DNA of 64,000 nt from Tetrahymena thermophila SB210 (GCF_000189635.1 NW_002476512.1:496001-560000); one strand, 5' to 3'. Shown: positions 13,895 through 27,300, numbered from the stretch's first letter. Notes: a model not told the origin generated them from the sequence alone. Program-made: numbers and translations.

Positions 13895-14388
13895 ATGAAT
13901 GAATAAATAAATTAATAAAAAAATAATGATTTAAAATATAAAAATTTTAGATTTAACTTAATATTGAAAATATTTTTCATTTAATTGTTATTTGAAATAA
14001 TTTCTCAATTTTGATTTGTAAAAATAAATAATTTTTCATTTTGTAAAGTTTATTTTGTAATAAAAATAATGAAATTGAAAATTTTTGTTTCTATTTTCAA
14101 TTTTAAAATAGAAATGACAAGCTATAAAATAGATTGGCAAAAAAAACATTTGATAGGTAGATGTTGTTTTTAATTTTATCAAAGCTACTTAGTTACTACT
14201 ACTTTATTATTATTGATAGAATATATTTAGCTAAAATTTAAAAGTGTTATTATCATTATTTCTATCTTTTAATTAATTTTTGTTAAATATCTTAATAGTA
14301 AGAATTCATTCAAAAAAGACTAATAACGATATAAATCACTAAATAGAATAAATATTTAATAATATTGTAGAGCTATTTACTATGAAAT
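13895..14388. other. Spacer between tandem DENN genes
   Basis: A 494-base AT-rich spacer. It begins with short GAAT repeats directly at the stop of paralogue A. It must hold the terminator of A and the promoter of B, but no distinct motif is visible. Confidence 0.55.
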
Positions 14389-17337
14389 ATGGATAGTAAC
14401 AATTAAAAAGTAGATAAAGTTTTTGAGAATTTTCTGGTTATGGGTGTTAATACCTAGGCTAAAGGTATCAAATATTATTGAATGGACAAAATTTTTAATG
14501 CCATCGTTTTTTTTGCAAATAATAGATATCACCTATGAAATGATAATAAACAAATAAAATGACCTTTCTATTGATGTAATCGATATAGTTCCTAATGTAC
14601 CTTAAAAAGATATACCTCATTATATATTAGGGATGAAGGAGGTATGAGTTTGATAATACATTTTAGATTTCGTATTGAAATTATCTATTAGAATCTCTAA
14701 TATTCACTTTATAATACCTATTTAAATATCTAAAAAAAGTTTCTGTTTCCTGATGGATTAAAAATATATGATGACAAGCTGAAAGTGATTAATTGTACTG
14801 ATTAATTCGACACTTTGAAGTTAGAGTAGTAGTTTTGCAAGTAATATGAAAAGATAAATTAGATTCATAGAAAGGATATTATATTTCATTTCGTTAGCAC
14901 TGATGAGTATAAAGTTAGAAGATATTGCACAGCCTTAATTTTCCATGTAAAAATAAATTAAATCTATAAATAAATCTAATAAATAGGTTTTTTTAATAGT
15001 ATATTTACCAACTATAATTAAATTTGTGAATTAGTTGGAATACTTTCAGAAAATTATTAAAAATCTAATTATTAAATATATCATCTAATACTGTTGTAAT
15101 CTAATATCATATAATTAATAGGAAAAGTTCTACATTAAAAATGATTACAAATATACGTCTAAAAAGTAAGTTTGTAAAAGTATTCCAAAAATTCCTGTTG
15201 GATAGATCATCAAAAATCCACTTATCCTCGATGAAGATACTGATGTTATCTATATCCCTAAAGCTATATGTCTAATTTCAAGATTACCTTTCTTCTAGTG
15301 CCAAAGATAATTTCTGTACTACTACTATCATAACATCATCATGGGAAGAATTATTGGATACAGAAAAAGAATTATCCCTGTTCCTAATAAAATGATTAAC
15401 ATTTTTAATGGACTAATTTTGTAATCTGGTGTAAAAATGGCTGAAAAAATATGGGATAGTCATTACTATCAAATATCTCAATAGTTGGATAAAGTAAACT
15501 TTTTCTTTTATTTATTAATTTTTTATAGCTAATAAATAATTAAAAATGTATATATTTATTTATAAAGGACATAGCAATTTAGTACAAAGTGAAAGAAAAT
15601 CATCTTAGTGAATTTTATTTATCATATATATTCCATCTCATGAATATTGTAGATGAAGACGTATCTTTTTCCTTATACAGGTGTTACAAATTAGACCAAG
15701 TCAAAACAGAGGATTTGATTTTCAAATTCAAGTTCTCATCAAGAGAAACTCTCTCTCCTGAAAATGTTAGCTATGGTCCTCTTCTTAAAAGAAATTTAAC
15801 TTAAATAAATTTGTTAAAAATAATTAAAAACATATTGTTAGAAAGATTTATAATAATATTTTCAAGTAGTCCTGGAGAGACTGCTTGCCTAACAGAGTCA
15901 ATATTAAAATTAATTTAACCATTGAGTCATGTTACTACTTATGTTCCCTTTACTAGTTTTCAAAATCATCTTGATAAGCTGCTTGAATCACTTGGTACTT
16001 CAGCTATTATAGGTTTTTCTTAAATTTATAAACAATAAGTAAATATTTATTTATTCATTTAGCTATTAAATTTATATCAAAATACATACTTTAATAACTA
16101 ATTTAAAAGGTTTTAGAAAAGTTAAATGAAATAGATAAAAGTTAAAAATAGATTGTCATAGTTGATTTAGATGAAAACACTGTTGAAGAAGATGCATAAT
16201 TTGTAAAATTTATTTGATAAAGATAAAAACTAAAATTTCATGTTTTTGAAAAATTTAGAATATTTAACTCCCTTAAAGACCAAAAGAAAAGCTAATAAAA
16301 GATTTAACTTTAGCTGAATAGGAATTCAAATCTTCTCGTGATAAAGTAAATTAATAAAATATTAATTTCATTATTTGTTTGTTTAATAAAATCTCTAATT
16401 AAATAAAGAATACGGCATGGGAGAAAGCAATAGTAGAAATACAAAAGGCCTTTTTTAACTTTGTTCTGTACTTTGTGAATAATGTTACTGAATTTTTCTA
16501 TAAAGAAGTCGTATAGTAAATACATTATGCTTCTGAAGAAGAGTTAAATGCAATAAAAAATGATAAATATTATCTTATCGATGATAAATTTGATAAATAA
16601 TCATATCTAAAAATATTCCCTCTTGAGGACTAAGTATTTATGAGAGAGTTCATCTACAATACCATGGTAAATATTTTAATAAACTCTCTTTTATTTATTT
16701 ATTAAATATTATTTAAAAGATGTTTTCGTACTTTATTCAACAAATGTATGAAGTGATATATTTGAGATTATTTGATAAAAAATCTATTTTAGAATTTAAT
16801 TAAAGCTTGGATATGGTCAAAAAAGCGAGATAATATTACAATGAAAACCTTGGAATATATCACTATCCTCCTTACATTGAATTTGATGAAGATTTTTTTA
16901 CTCAAGAATTGTATAACTCTTAAAATTAATTCATATCTAAAATAATTAATCAGAAAGTAAAATATTCAATTCTATTTTTTAATATTTTAATTACTTAATT
17001 ATAAACTTTAAATCAGGAAGAGCAGCTTTCTATTTATCCATATTTAGTAAAATGGTTAAAATATCTTGAACTTTATGAAATTGAAAAGCTCGATGGTAAA
17101 AAAAAATAAATTAAACAGACTTCATTTTGGCAAAGATTTTGGTCAGAAAACATTCTTCATTTCGTAAATGCAGAGCAAAGATAATAAAATAGGAATCAGT
17201 TAAACAACAATACAACATTATACAAAACACTTGATTAAAAAAAATTCTTAGACCTCTCAAACATTTTCTAAGAATACAATATTTCAAATTAAAATTTATC
17301 AAGTATTAGAATAAAATTAAATAATTAGTATTCTTGA
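14389..17337 (+). CDS. DENN-domain protein, paralogue B (745 aa)
   Basis: Ten exons: 14389-14464, 14526-14641, 14740-14946, 15122-15493, 15568-16038, 16110-16202, 16259-16345, 16409-16666, 16720-16956, 17017-17337, ending in TGA. Exons 1, 3, 4, 6 and 7 have exactly the same length as in the upstream paralogue (76, 207, 372, 93 and 87 nt). The others differ by a few codons, and all intron phases match. The uDENN, cDENN and dDENN parts align residue by residue with paralogue A, for example the Phe-Leu-Phe-Pro-Asp-Gly-Leu segment, the ...Thr-Ser-Ala-Ile-Ile-Gly-Phe segment and Val-Ile-Val-Asp-Leu-Asp. The gene stops in exon 10 and lacks the Ser-rich tail exons of A. It is clearly a tandem duplicate. 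A Rab-GEF role is inferred from the family. Confidence 0.88.
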
Positions 17338-18267
17338 TAAATTATAAAAATAATTAAAAATAAAATAGCTTAATAATAATTAATTATAATAAATTATTTC
17401 ATAAAAATTAGAATAATTGTATGTATAACCAATCTGTTTACTTTAATTAGTAAATATATCTTTCATAAAAATAATTATATGCATAAACGATATATTTTCA
17501 AATGTTAAAATTATTGAAATTAAAAATCTTTTTATATCTAAGAAATATTAAATTATAATTATACCTTAATTATTCTTTCATAAGCTAACTAAAAATTAAG
17601 CCCTTTCCTAATGAAGATCCTTTTTATCTACCGATATCATGTTGATATTGAGGAGAGGAATGGTGAAAATATTAGTAGATTTACATAACATTCCAACAAA
17701 AAAAGACTAAAATCAAAAAATAATAATGTAAGTAATCATAATTCCAAATTAATTAAATTTATTTTATAATCAGATTATTTTAACTTGTGAATATCTTTTA
17801 TGTAAATTTAGAATATATTAAAATACAATTTAAGTAAGAAATACTTATAAAATAACATAAAATAATTATAATTATTTCAAATCTGTATTTTTTAATTTCT
17901 AAATATAATTTATAATTTAATGATATGGTACTTAGTATGAAATATATAAATTAATATTTATCAACAAGAATTAATTCTTTTTTATTTACAAAAATAGAAT
18001 AAATATTTTCATTAAAAATTAATAAATGTTTCCTTTTAAAATATAAGGGCATCCTAAAAGCTAAACTTGAAAAAAGTAAAAATAAAATTAAAAAAAAATA
18101 CTAATATCAAAAAACCAATTATCAGATATTTTTTTTTAAGCAAAATGATTTTAATTTAGTCATTTTAAATCGGAAATATATTTTATAAAAATAATTACAT
18201 GATATATTAAAATATATTAATTGATATTTATTAATAAGAATTATTGAAATTAATTAATGCATATCGG
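17338..18267. other. AT-rich spacer with one coding-like island
   Basis: A convergent spacer between the 3' ends of DENN paralogue B (plus) and the coiled-coil gene (minus). It is mostly A/T homopolymer sequence. A better-balanced island at about 17590-17740 includes an open frame from ATG 17611 to TGA 17790 (59 codons, Arg/Lys/Asn-rich). I cannot tell whether it is a small gene, an exon relic or UTR. Confidence 0.5.
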
Positions 18268-19855
18268 TCAGTATTAATTATTTTTGCTTGCTTTAGCAAA
18301 AGAAGCATTTGAAATTCTTGATTGGTTCATGATTTTTGATGCATTTATTACAGCTTTTTTAGTTTTAAAAAGGTTTTTTTCAAAATAAAATCTATTTTAA
18401 TATAGCTAATTTACATCCATTTTTTAATGATCTTTCCATTCTAGAATGCTCTTAAACTTGTGTGGTTTCTAACTCTTTTTTGACATTGTTGTATTTTTAT
18501 AATAATCTGATTTTAAAATAAATAAATAGATGATTTGAGATATTTATCTACATTGCATATATATATATTTAATTACTTCTCAAGTTCCTATGTTCTAATT
18601 TTCTTTTGTTCTTCTTGTCCTGACTAAATTCTTTGTCTAAGGGCGTTTAATTCATTTTATTAACGTTATTTCATTTGTTAAATAATATTTCTGATTTTTT
18701 GGTTTCTTTGGAAATTCCATTTTTCAAATTCCTCCTTTTCAATTTAGAAAATTCTTTGCTAAATTTTGTGAGCTTCCATATATCTATATAAATATTTTAA
18801 TAATTAATTGAAGTGTTTTTTTTAAATTACTTTTAAATAATTTTATGTGCTTAATTATTTGTTTGATGATTTTTTTTATTCAAATCTACAAAAAATTTTA
18901 TATAGAAACAAAAAAAATTTAATACTCTTGTTGTTTAGCTAGTTGCTCTTCAGTCTTTCTAAGATTTAATAATTCAGCAGTGTCTTTTGGTTTCTAACCT
19001 ATTATTTTTCATGTTGTTATATTCAAATTTCAATTAAATGAAACATACTTATTTGTTGATCTAATTCTTCTTAAATTTTTCTAAGTTCTTCTTGGTGTCT
19101 CATAACTGTTTCTCTCTCTACTCTCTCAGCTTCTTAATTGAATTCTAACATTTTTCTATCCCAAAATTCATTAAATTCATTGTATTCACTCAAATGAGCC
19201 TTTTCAATTTCTTGTTTCTGTTTAAATTATTTTTAAAATTAATTATCATATACGCTCAAAATTAAATGTTGCTCATTTAAATTGTAATTTAATATATTGC
19301 CTCGCATTAATGGCGTTATTTCATCTCAGTTTTAGATCTCTTCTCGAATTCAACTTTTAACTCTGCAAGTCTGCGTTTTGCCATTTCTGCTTCAACATAC
19401 TTACCACTCTTTTCGCAGTTTTTTTAATGTTCAAGCAACACTTCCCTAAATTATTAAGTAAATTTAATATAAATTCTGAGCAAAAAAGACATTAAAGTGT
19501 TTAAAATTTATATTTGCTTTCATTATATTGCGGTATGATTTGAAATCAAATATTTCATCTTTCACATTTAAAATTTATTCTATTAAATTATAAAAAAATA
19601 AATTGTCTTTACATATATTCTTCAATATCACCTTCAGGTTGAGGAAGGGAATTCTTTGATTTTTTTAAAGAAGAAGATGGTTGTCTCATATTATTACTAA
19701 TTTTATTTTAAAAATAAAATATATTTTTTATTAAGATGAGATGTTCCATACGCATAAGGCATATTTTCTTCACCATTATATTATAGTTGATGCTATTGTT
19801 ATTAAAACATTTATTATTGGTATAGTTCATCCTATTAATGCATATCAGGATCCAT
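18268..19855 (-). CDS. Conserved-looking coiled-coil protein, 319 aa
   Basis: Eight minus-strand exons: 19752-19855, 19613-19696, 19301-19445, 19049-19217, 18926-18998, 18577-18783, 18415-18506, 18268-18353. Phases agree throughout and the gene ends in TGA. The first ~45 residues are Gln-rich. Most of the rest is heptad-patterned coiled coil rich in Glu, Lys, Arg and Gln, with distinctive runs such as Phe-Trp-Asp-Arg-Lys-Met and Leu-Asn-Ala-Leu-Arg-Gln-Arg-Ile-Gln-Ser-Gly. The last ~30 residues are Ser/Asn/Ala-rich. The pattern recalls a coiled-coil family found in many flagellated and ciliated protists, but I cannot name it. The intron between exons 3 and 4 appears to start with GC rather than GT. 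A ciliary or basal-body role is only suggested by style and by the neighbouring IFT56 gene. Confidence 0.8.
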
Positions 19856-20829
19856 TTCTTAATTCTTTTTAAATAAAATAAATTTAATTATTGATTTTTG
19901 CTAATATTTTCTGTTTATCTTAACAGCTGAATTTATAAATAATTTTATAATTACTTTTATCTTAGAAAATAAATATATCAACCAACTAAACTAGAAACAA
20001 CTATCAAAGTATTAATTTTTTTTGAATTTTATTAATTTATAAATTTTTGTATTCTTGGTTTCCTTTTTTATTTTAAAATAAACAGTAAATAATCACATAT
20101 TAACAATTAGATGGTTAAATTTCTTATTTTGATTTCTTTTTTTTTGAACATAACAAAAGAGTGCAGTTACTAATGAATGAATAATTAATTAATTTTGATG
20201 CTTTGCTTTCATTCTATTATTTGATAACACACATAAAATCAAAGCATTAAAAATAAATTTTATATATCAGCAGCCATAAAGATAGATATAATGAAATGAA
20301 TAGAATCAACCAAACAAAAAAAGATATTTTTATTATATTTTTTTAGATTTGAATGATATCATTTTTTTGCAAATCTATTATGTTTTTTTGAATGAAAAAC
20401 TTGAAGTAAATAAAAATATGGTAACATAAATTATTTATTGTATGAGCTTGTTAAATTTTTCTGAAGAAATCTAAAATCTAAATCTCAAATTCAGTAAAAT
20501 TATTTAGATATTTATTTACAATCTATAAAATAATTTAAAACTTGTTGATAATTAATCGAAGAAAATTTGTAAACAATTTGTATTGACAAAAAAACTAATT
20601 TTTTTGATGAAGTAATTCATGATCAATTTATAAGTAAAAATACATTGAAAATTCTCAGGGGAGATTTCTTATCTAAGTAACTATAATTAGGATTATCATA
20701 AATTTGAAAGAAAAGAGATATACAAAATGCAATATAAATTATATAGAAAAAATTAATTATTAGCAAATAATTATTGACAAATATTAATTAAAGTGATAGA
20801 AAATAAATTTTTTTATTATTAATTATTTT
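19856..20829. other. AT-rich spacer
   Basis: Lies between the 3' end of IFT56 and the 5' end of the coiled-coil gene, both on the minus strand. No exon-like island or RNA gene was recognised. It presumably holds the coiled-coil gene promoter near 19856-20000. Confidence 0.55.
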
Positions 20830-23470
20830 TCAAATATCAACACCATGCTCAGCACCCCATTTTCTAACGATTTTAAATATGTATTCAACCTATTTTAATT
20901 CAAATTTATTAACAAATAGCCTAATTAACCAATAATATGATTTACTTATGGATTGTTTCCTGCACTTCTTAACATGTTAAGGACTTCAAGTAAATGTTCA
21001 GTAGATTCTTTTTCTGCAACAACCATTTAGAATACACCTAGATTAATTATTAAATTAAAATTATTTAGTTTTTAAAGTATTCAAAAATTTTTATTACCAA
21101 CAACTGCTCCTCTAAAGGCATCTTCGTAGTCTCTTTCAGAATCTAATCTTTAAATTAAATCAAATGCCTTAGCTGAGTAATAGAAGTGACCCATTTTATA
21201 GCAATCGTTTGCAATAATTTATAATAATTAGAATGTCTCTGTTGATGTTTCCATATTGATGTACAAGTCCCAAGCAAGTCTTATATATAAAATTAATTAC
21301 TCTATTTAATATAAAGAGATATTAATATAATTACCTTGGTTTTCCATTCATAATATATGTGCGTGTTAACCAACGAATGAAGCAATCATCGTTTCTATAA
21401 CGTTCGTTTTACACAAGAGAGAAAGCTTCCTCAGCTTCTTTATAATCACCATTTCCTGCACAAGCGATACCATAATTCCAATTGAAATCATCATCACTTT
21501 GATAATAGTTTTTAATAGATTTAAGGTAAATCAAAACTTCTTCAAATTATCTTAATAAGAAAAAGCATGAAGCCATGCATTAACGACCAGGTATGGTATC
21601 GCATTCACTGGAACTTGAACCAACTAGTTAGAACAATTATTGAGCTATTTTAAGTTAATCTCTTAATTCGTTTTCTTGTCCAAGAACAGCATGTACAACT
21701 GCTTTTATTATATATTCTCTAGGGATGGAAGGTTCCATGTCCTTAACTAATTCAAAGGCTTCTTTGAAATTTTCATTTTTTAAATGATAGATAACTAAAT
21801 TTAATCTAGCTTCAGGGAAAGCGTCAACCAAAGGGGGGAAAACCTATTCAATTGCAATAATGGAAAATATTTAAATTACTTGATTTTCAATTTATGTTAA
21901 AGTTTAATTATTGTTTTTGTGAAATTAGATAAAAAATTTAAAATTATAATTGAAATATATAATCAAAGTAAATTTCCTAGCTTTTAGAATAAAATATTTT
22001 GTGTAAAAATTCTTTAAATTACTTATAAAGCATTTTCTCCGTTTCTGAATACTGCTAAGTTATGACGAAGCAAATCATTATCTTCAAAAAGATTGCTGCC
22101 TTCATAAGCACTGAGTAAAGGCTTAAATGTTTCTTCAGCGGTTTTACCAGAGAATAGTTAGAATTAGTTTACTGCTTTTAAGTTAGCTGCTATAATAGAA
22201 GTTGGGTTTTGATTAAGATAAGTACTCAAAATTTCAAGTGAAACATCATAGAAATCAAGTTTATAATAGCACAAGGCAATATATACATTAATTGCAGCAA
22301 ATTCCTTATTTTCAAGCAATAATTTTTTATAAATATCAATAGCTTCATCATGATGTGAGCGCAAAAAATGAATAGCAGCCAAACATAATTAATCTTAGGT
22401 ACTATCTGATAATTTGTGATTGTATTCCATTAAGCTTGCTTCATCATTCTTTTTATGAGCAATATGGAAAAGGATTCTGTTTTATAATTCACATTCAGGT
22501 CCTTTCAAAGCCTAAAGTAATAAAATAAAATTCTTAATTGCTTACTTAAAACATAATATCATTTAATTAATTATTAAGAAAATATTTTGCTTAAAAAATT
22601 GCTTATTCAATCATTTATTTATTCATCTATTCTTTATTTATTTATTTTTTTTATTTATTTATTTAACATTTCATTTTGCATTTTAAATTCATAGCAAATA
22701 TTTTCGTTTTAACAATAGGTGCTTACTTCTCTTTTTGCTTCATCATAACTGCAAAGAGCATAAAGACAGCATGATTTATACAAGTGCAAATCTTTCTTGT
22801 AGTCGCTTTTTTTCATCATATCGTCATAGATTAAAATTGCTTTCCTATTTAGATAGTTTAATGATATATTTGTTAGTATTTTTATTCAAAGACGATTTTA
22901 TCAGCATAATGTTTTATAAATTTTAATTAAATAGTCGCTTACTTATAGTCACCATTATGGAAACTGCAATAAGCATGCCATAAAGAAGTTTCATCCTTTA
23001 CATCTGTAACTCTATTTATTTAAATAATTTAAAATCAGCTCATTTGTTTTCAAAAAAATTTAATTTATATTTTCAAAAATTTCAACTAATTTTGAAAACA
23101 TACAGAGAAAAACAATCTCATCTAATTGATACCTTCTTTCATATTCTAAATGAACTATTGCACCAACCCAATCTCTGCTTTTTATGTAATCTTCTAAGAG
23201 AGGAATCTTATTCTCGACCTATTTATTTATTTTTGAAAAAAAACTTTTGTTTCATATTTTATTTTTTTATTTTGAAAATATCTTCTTTGATATTTTGATA
23301 TTATGAATCGCAAAGATGGATGAATGAATGAATCAGACAACTCATAATGACAAAAAAATTGCTCCAAATTATTAATTATTGCTTATAGTAATTACTTTTT
23401 TGAATGTGATTCCACCAACTGTTTGCTTATTTGTTTTTGCTTTGGATAATGATGATCCTGGTCTATACAT
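20830..23470 (-). CDS. IFT56: Intraflagellar transport protein IFT56 / TTC26 (559 aa)
   Basis: Nine minus-strand exons: 23396-23470, 23133-23218, 22943-23011, 22727-22844, 22023-22511, 21335-21843, 21098-21279, 20946-21037, 20830-20889. All are GT-AG and phase-consistent, ending in TGA. The product is 559 aa, close to the ~554 aa of animal TTC26, and matches that family from end to end. It starts Met-Tyr-Arg-Pro-Gly and carries TPR helices throughout. The hallmarks include [37 protein letters not shown], and a C-terminal [11 protein letters not shown]. By family knowledge IFT56/DYF-13 is an IFT-B subunit needed to carry a subset of motility proteins into cilia. Confidence 0.95.
22598..22665. 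repeat. TTTA-rich microsatellite inside an IFT56 intron
   Basis: Imperfect tandem TTTA units with an inserted T run, in the intron between IFT56 exons 4 and 5 (minus strand). Confidence 0.55.
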
Positions 23471-24312
23471 TTTATCTAAGTGATTATTTTATATTTGCTA
23501 TTTAATAAGATAATGATCAAATACTTTTAATGTATATTTTTATAATAATTAATTTGTGTTTAAGTTTTTAAGTTGTGTTTTCTTCTCTTTTCTTTTATTT
23601 TTTAAAAAATTCAAATTGCCTAAATTTTATAAATTTTCTTAAAAGATGAATCAATTCTCTATATCAAATGATATTTGCTTGACATAGTTAACAAATCCTT
23701 TTAAAAAATCATGCAATATATGATTATATATTCTGACACTCAACATTTTCGTTTTATTTTTCTATTATCTATTTACAATCAATCATCAATCAATCAATCA
23801 AAATAAATTATTAAAATTTGAAAATATTTTTTTAAATATTAACGAACAATTATTTTTATTTTTTCTTTTATCAAACTTAATTTTTAAAATTAAAATTATT
23901 TTTGTATTTCTCAATTGAAATAAAAAATTATTATTTTATTTTATCACAAATCAAATTAAATTTGTGTTTGATTAATGTTTAATTTTAATTTATTTTTTAA
24001 TGAAAATTAAAAAGAAGAAGATATTTTTTGCAGAGATTTACAAAACTAAATTAACTCGATAAGTAAATATGCAATAGATATATAAAATATAATTACAATT
24101 TGAAATAATTTTAATAAAACAATATAAGAAATGAATATAATTACAAAATTATTTGCACAGATTAGTCAAAATTTAATTTAAAAGCTCACTTACTTACTAA
24201 TAACTTAATTACTTACTTACTTATTAACTAACTTGCTAACTTATATTTGTCATATCAAAACATTTAGTCTTAAATATACAGTAATTTTATGAAAGTAAAT
24301 TGGTATGCTTGT
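23471..24312. other. AT-rich spacer with simple repeats
   Basis: Lies upstream of IFT56 and downstream of the Gln-rich gene, so it should hold the IFT56 promoter. It contains an AATC tract at ~23776-23801 and a CTTA-type tract at ~24186-24241. No coding island was seen. Confidence 0.55.
24186..24241. repeat. CTTA-type imperfect microsatellite
   Basis: Tandem ACTT/CTTA units with interruptions, just beyond the stop codon of the Gln-rich gene. Confidence 0.6.
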
Positions 24313-27300
24313 TCAATCTGAGATCTCTCCTTCTTCCTATGATTAATTTTATAATTAAATAATTTAGTTAAAGTCTTAGCAGTTAAATTTGTTTACTTTA
24401 TCGTTATTATTATCACTGTCTTTTGATTACTTAGTTGGCTTAGATTTCTCTTTTTCTTAGTAATACTTAGAGTCATGATAATTTTTTTATTTATGTTAAT
24501 TATCGTGATGATGGTGATAAGAAGAGCTTGAGTGACCTGAGTGATGATTATTAGATGAGTAATAGTGATGATGATCTTTAGATGAAGATCTATTTTATTA
24601 ACCAGAAGATTCCTAATGATGTTGAGAAGATTTATCAGCACTCTCTTTTCTTGAAGAATACTAAGAGTTATTGCTATTAGATCTTTGCTTGCCTGATGAT
24701 TGTTGTTAATCAGATTCATGGTCATTTTTTTATCTATCTCTGCTTGATGAATATTTTTCTCCATCTTTATTTGATCTTTCAGAGTCTCTAGAGTCTCTTT
24801 GTCTATCTTGATCTTTTGGTTTTTCTTATTTATCGCTATCCCTTGATGGTTTTTTCGATAGGTTTTCATCCTTCTGATCCACTTCTTCACTAGATTTCTT
24901 TACAGGAGTAGATTTCTTTTTATCGGATTGATCATTTTGGTTTTATTTAGATTCAGCTGAGTTTTACTTTTCATCTTGTTTTTATTAGTCTTGTTTCTTA
25001 GGCTATTCGCTTGAAGCATTCTTTTCCCTCACATTATTGTTTTATTATTCCTTTTCTTCATGTTTTTAATGTTCGCTTCCTTAAGCTGGGGGCACTTCTT
25101 AACTTGCTTTTTCTTTTTCCTATTCAACTTCAATTTATTCTACATTTTTATCATTTTAAGAGGTGCTCTTTTATTATTTTTCCTCACTAATTATCTCTAA
25201 CTATTCTTCTTCTTCCTCTTCTTCTATTTGAGAAGCTTTTTATTAATCTTTAATTTTATCATTATGTTGTTGTTGTTGTTATTATTATTATTCTTCTTCT
25301 TCTATTTTTTCTTCAATTCCTTCATTTTATTCTTCAACTTTATCTTCTAAAGCTTCATTTTCATTTTTAGGTTAATCAGCATTTTCTTTAGAAGAAATTT
25401 CTTCTTCTATTTTTTCTTCTTACTGAACAGTGTTATTAGCCTACTCAGGTTATTGCTCTTTTGAATCGTTTAGGACTATTGCTTCCTGTTGATTTTGTTT
25501 CTATTCTGAATCAGATTTTTTCTACTATTCTACAGGACTTTATTTAGCCTATTCCTTTTATTATAGTTCTTATTTTTAATCTTTTTTCTTGGTTTCATTT
25601 GATTAAACAGATTGCTTTTTTTATGCTGGAGATTCTTCTTGCTCTACATGTGAAATTTCTTTTTCACTAGCTAAATTTTATTAAGAAATTTGGCTGTGTG
25701 ATTATGATTTTTATTCTTAATTGCTTTATTAAGAAACAATCTATTATTAATTTTATTATTAGGCTTACTTTGATTGATTCTTTTATCTTGAAACATTGCT
25801 CGTTTGTTAAGAAGATGAAAGATCATCTTAAGTATGCTCAGTTGCTTATATCTGTGATTCTTGTTGATTGGAACTTTACTCTCTTTACTCTTTTTACAAA
25901 GCTCTAGATTATTTTTAAGTTTCTTTTTAAGATACTTTTGACTCATCGTCTTCTTTGATTTCAATAGCTTTTTTAGCTCCTTTTCCTTTTTTAGGTTTTG
26001 CCTATGGTGGTTATTAGTATTGTTGAGCTTATTATTGAGCTGGTTGTTAGTTAGATGACTATTAAGGCTAAAGATAATTGCTAAAATTTAATTATTAGTT
26101 TATATTCATCTGTTACTGTTAAGCAGGCTGATTTTATTGCTGTTGTTTATTCATAAACTAGTTTATAATTGACTAAAATTGTGGAGATTAAAATATGGTC
26201 TAGAATTGAGGTTAATTCATAATCTATTACATACCTCCTTAACTCATTATATTTTGAAAAACTTATAAAACTTAATTAGAATTTATTTATCTTTGTTACT
26301 ACGATTGTTATTGATGTTGCTATTATTGCTGTTAAAGTTGCTATTATTACTATTGATTCCATAAAATTGAAGGATTTTATGCTTATTGCATCATCATATT
26401 TCTTTGTTATTATTGATTTTAGATATTTTATTGCTAAAAGAGGTTTTGTTAAATCTAATTTTATGTTAATTGAGATATCTAATTTTAGGGTTGTTAAAAT
26501 TATTGTTACTATTATTATTATTATTATTATTATTATGGTGGTGGTGGAAGCTATTATTGCTATGGCTATTATTGCTACTATTACTATTACGAAGGTACAG
26601 TTGGTTCGTTATCCTAAAAAATATTGTAAAATAATCAATTAAGATTAATGATAAAATTAATAATTTATTTACCCTTTTGCCTTCTCTAAGCTTTCTAGCA
26701 TTATAGGTAGGATCTAATAAATTTTTATCAGACAAGCTTGAGTTATTTTACTATTAAAAGATAAAAGATTTAGCTTTGAAATTTTATTATAACGAAAAAA
26801 AAAAAAATACTTTTTTCATATGAATGTGATAAGCTATGGCTATGTGTGTAGAAGCTCTACTAAATGGTGCATCCTTGTGTTTATTTTAATATGATGGGAG
26901 CTAGAATCTACTATTATTTTATTAACTTGGTTGGTTGGCTTGGGCAGCTTATTACTATAATAAGCTTTGCTACAATTACTGTAATTAAGACTGTTACTAT
27001 GAGACTGCTGGCTATTATTAAGGCTAATTTAACTACTAATGATGTTATAAAAGTAACCTTATTAATTACTATTATTGCTAGCTTCCTTAAGTAGAAGCAT
27101 TTTGCAAATATTAAAGAGCAGGGTTATTTTATGTTAATTTTTGGAGTAAGGAAAGCTAACTGGTGGTCTGTAATAAGTGCTTTAACTAATTCGAGTCAAT
27201 CCCATTAGCATTAGCTTATTCTTTTAAAATTATTGATTTTAGATAAACGTAAAATTGCTTAAAATGTATTCAATAAATGGCAAAAATATGTTACGCAAAG

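Noticed and set aside
18268..18486. 72-aa single-exon minus-strand gene starting at ATG 18486
   Set aside because: The same region splices in phase as the last two exons of the coiled-coil gene. The small frame would include intron sequence.
24393..26735. Several standard-code frames on both strands across the Gln-rich gene
   Set aside because: They are shadows of repetitive codons in other frames. Only the minus-strand frame ending at TGA 24313-24315 is open throughout with the ciliate code.
26925..26945. Sequence resembling part of a chromosome breakage sequence (GGTTGGTT)
   Set aside because: It lacks the full 15-base element and lies inside an exon of the Gln-rich gene.
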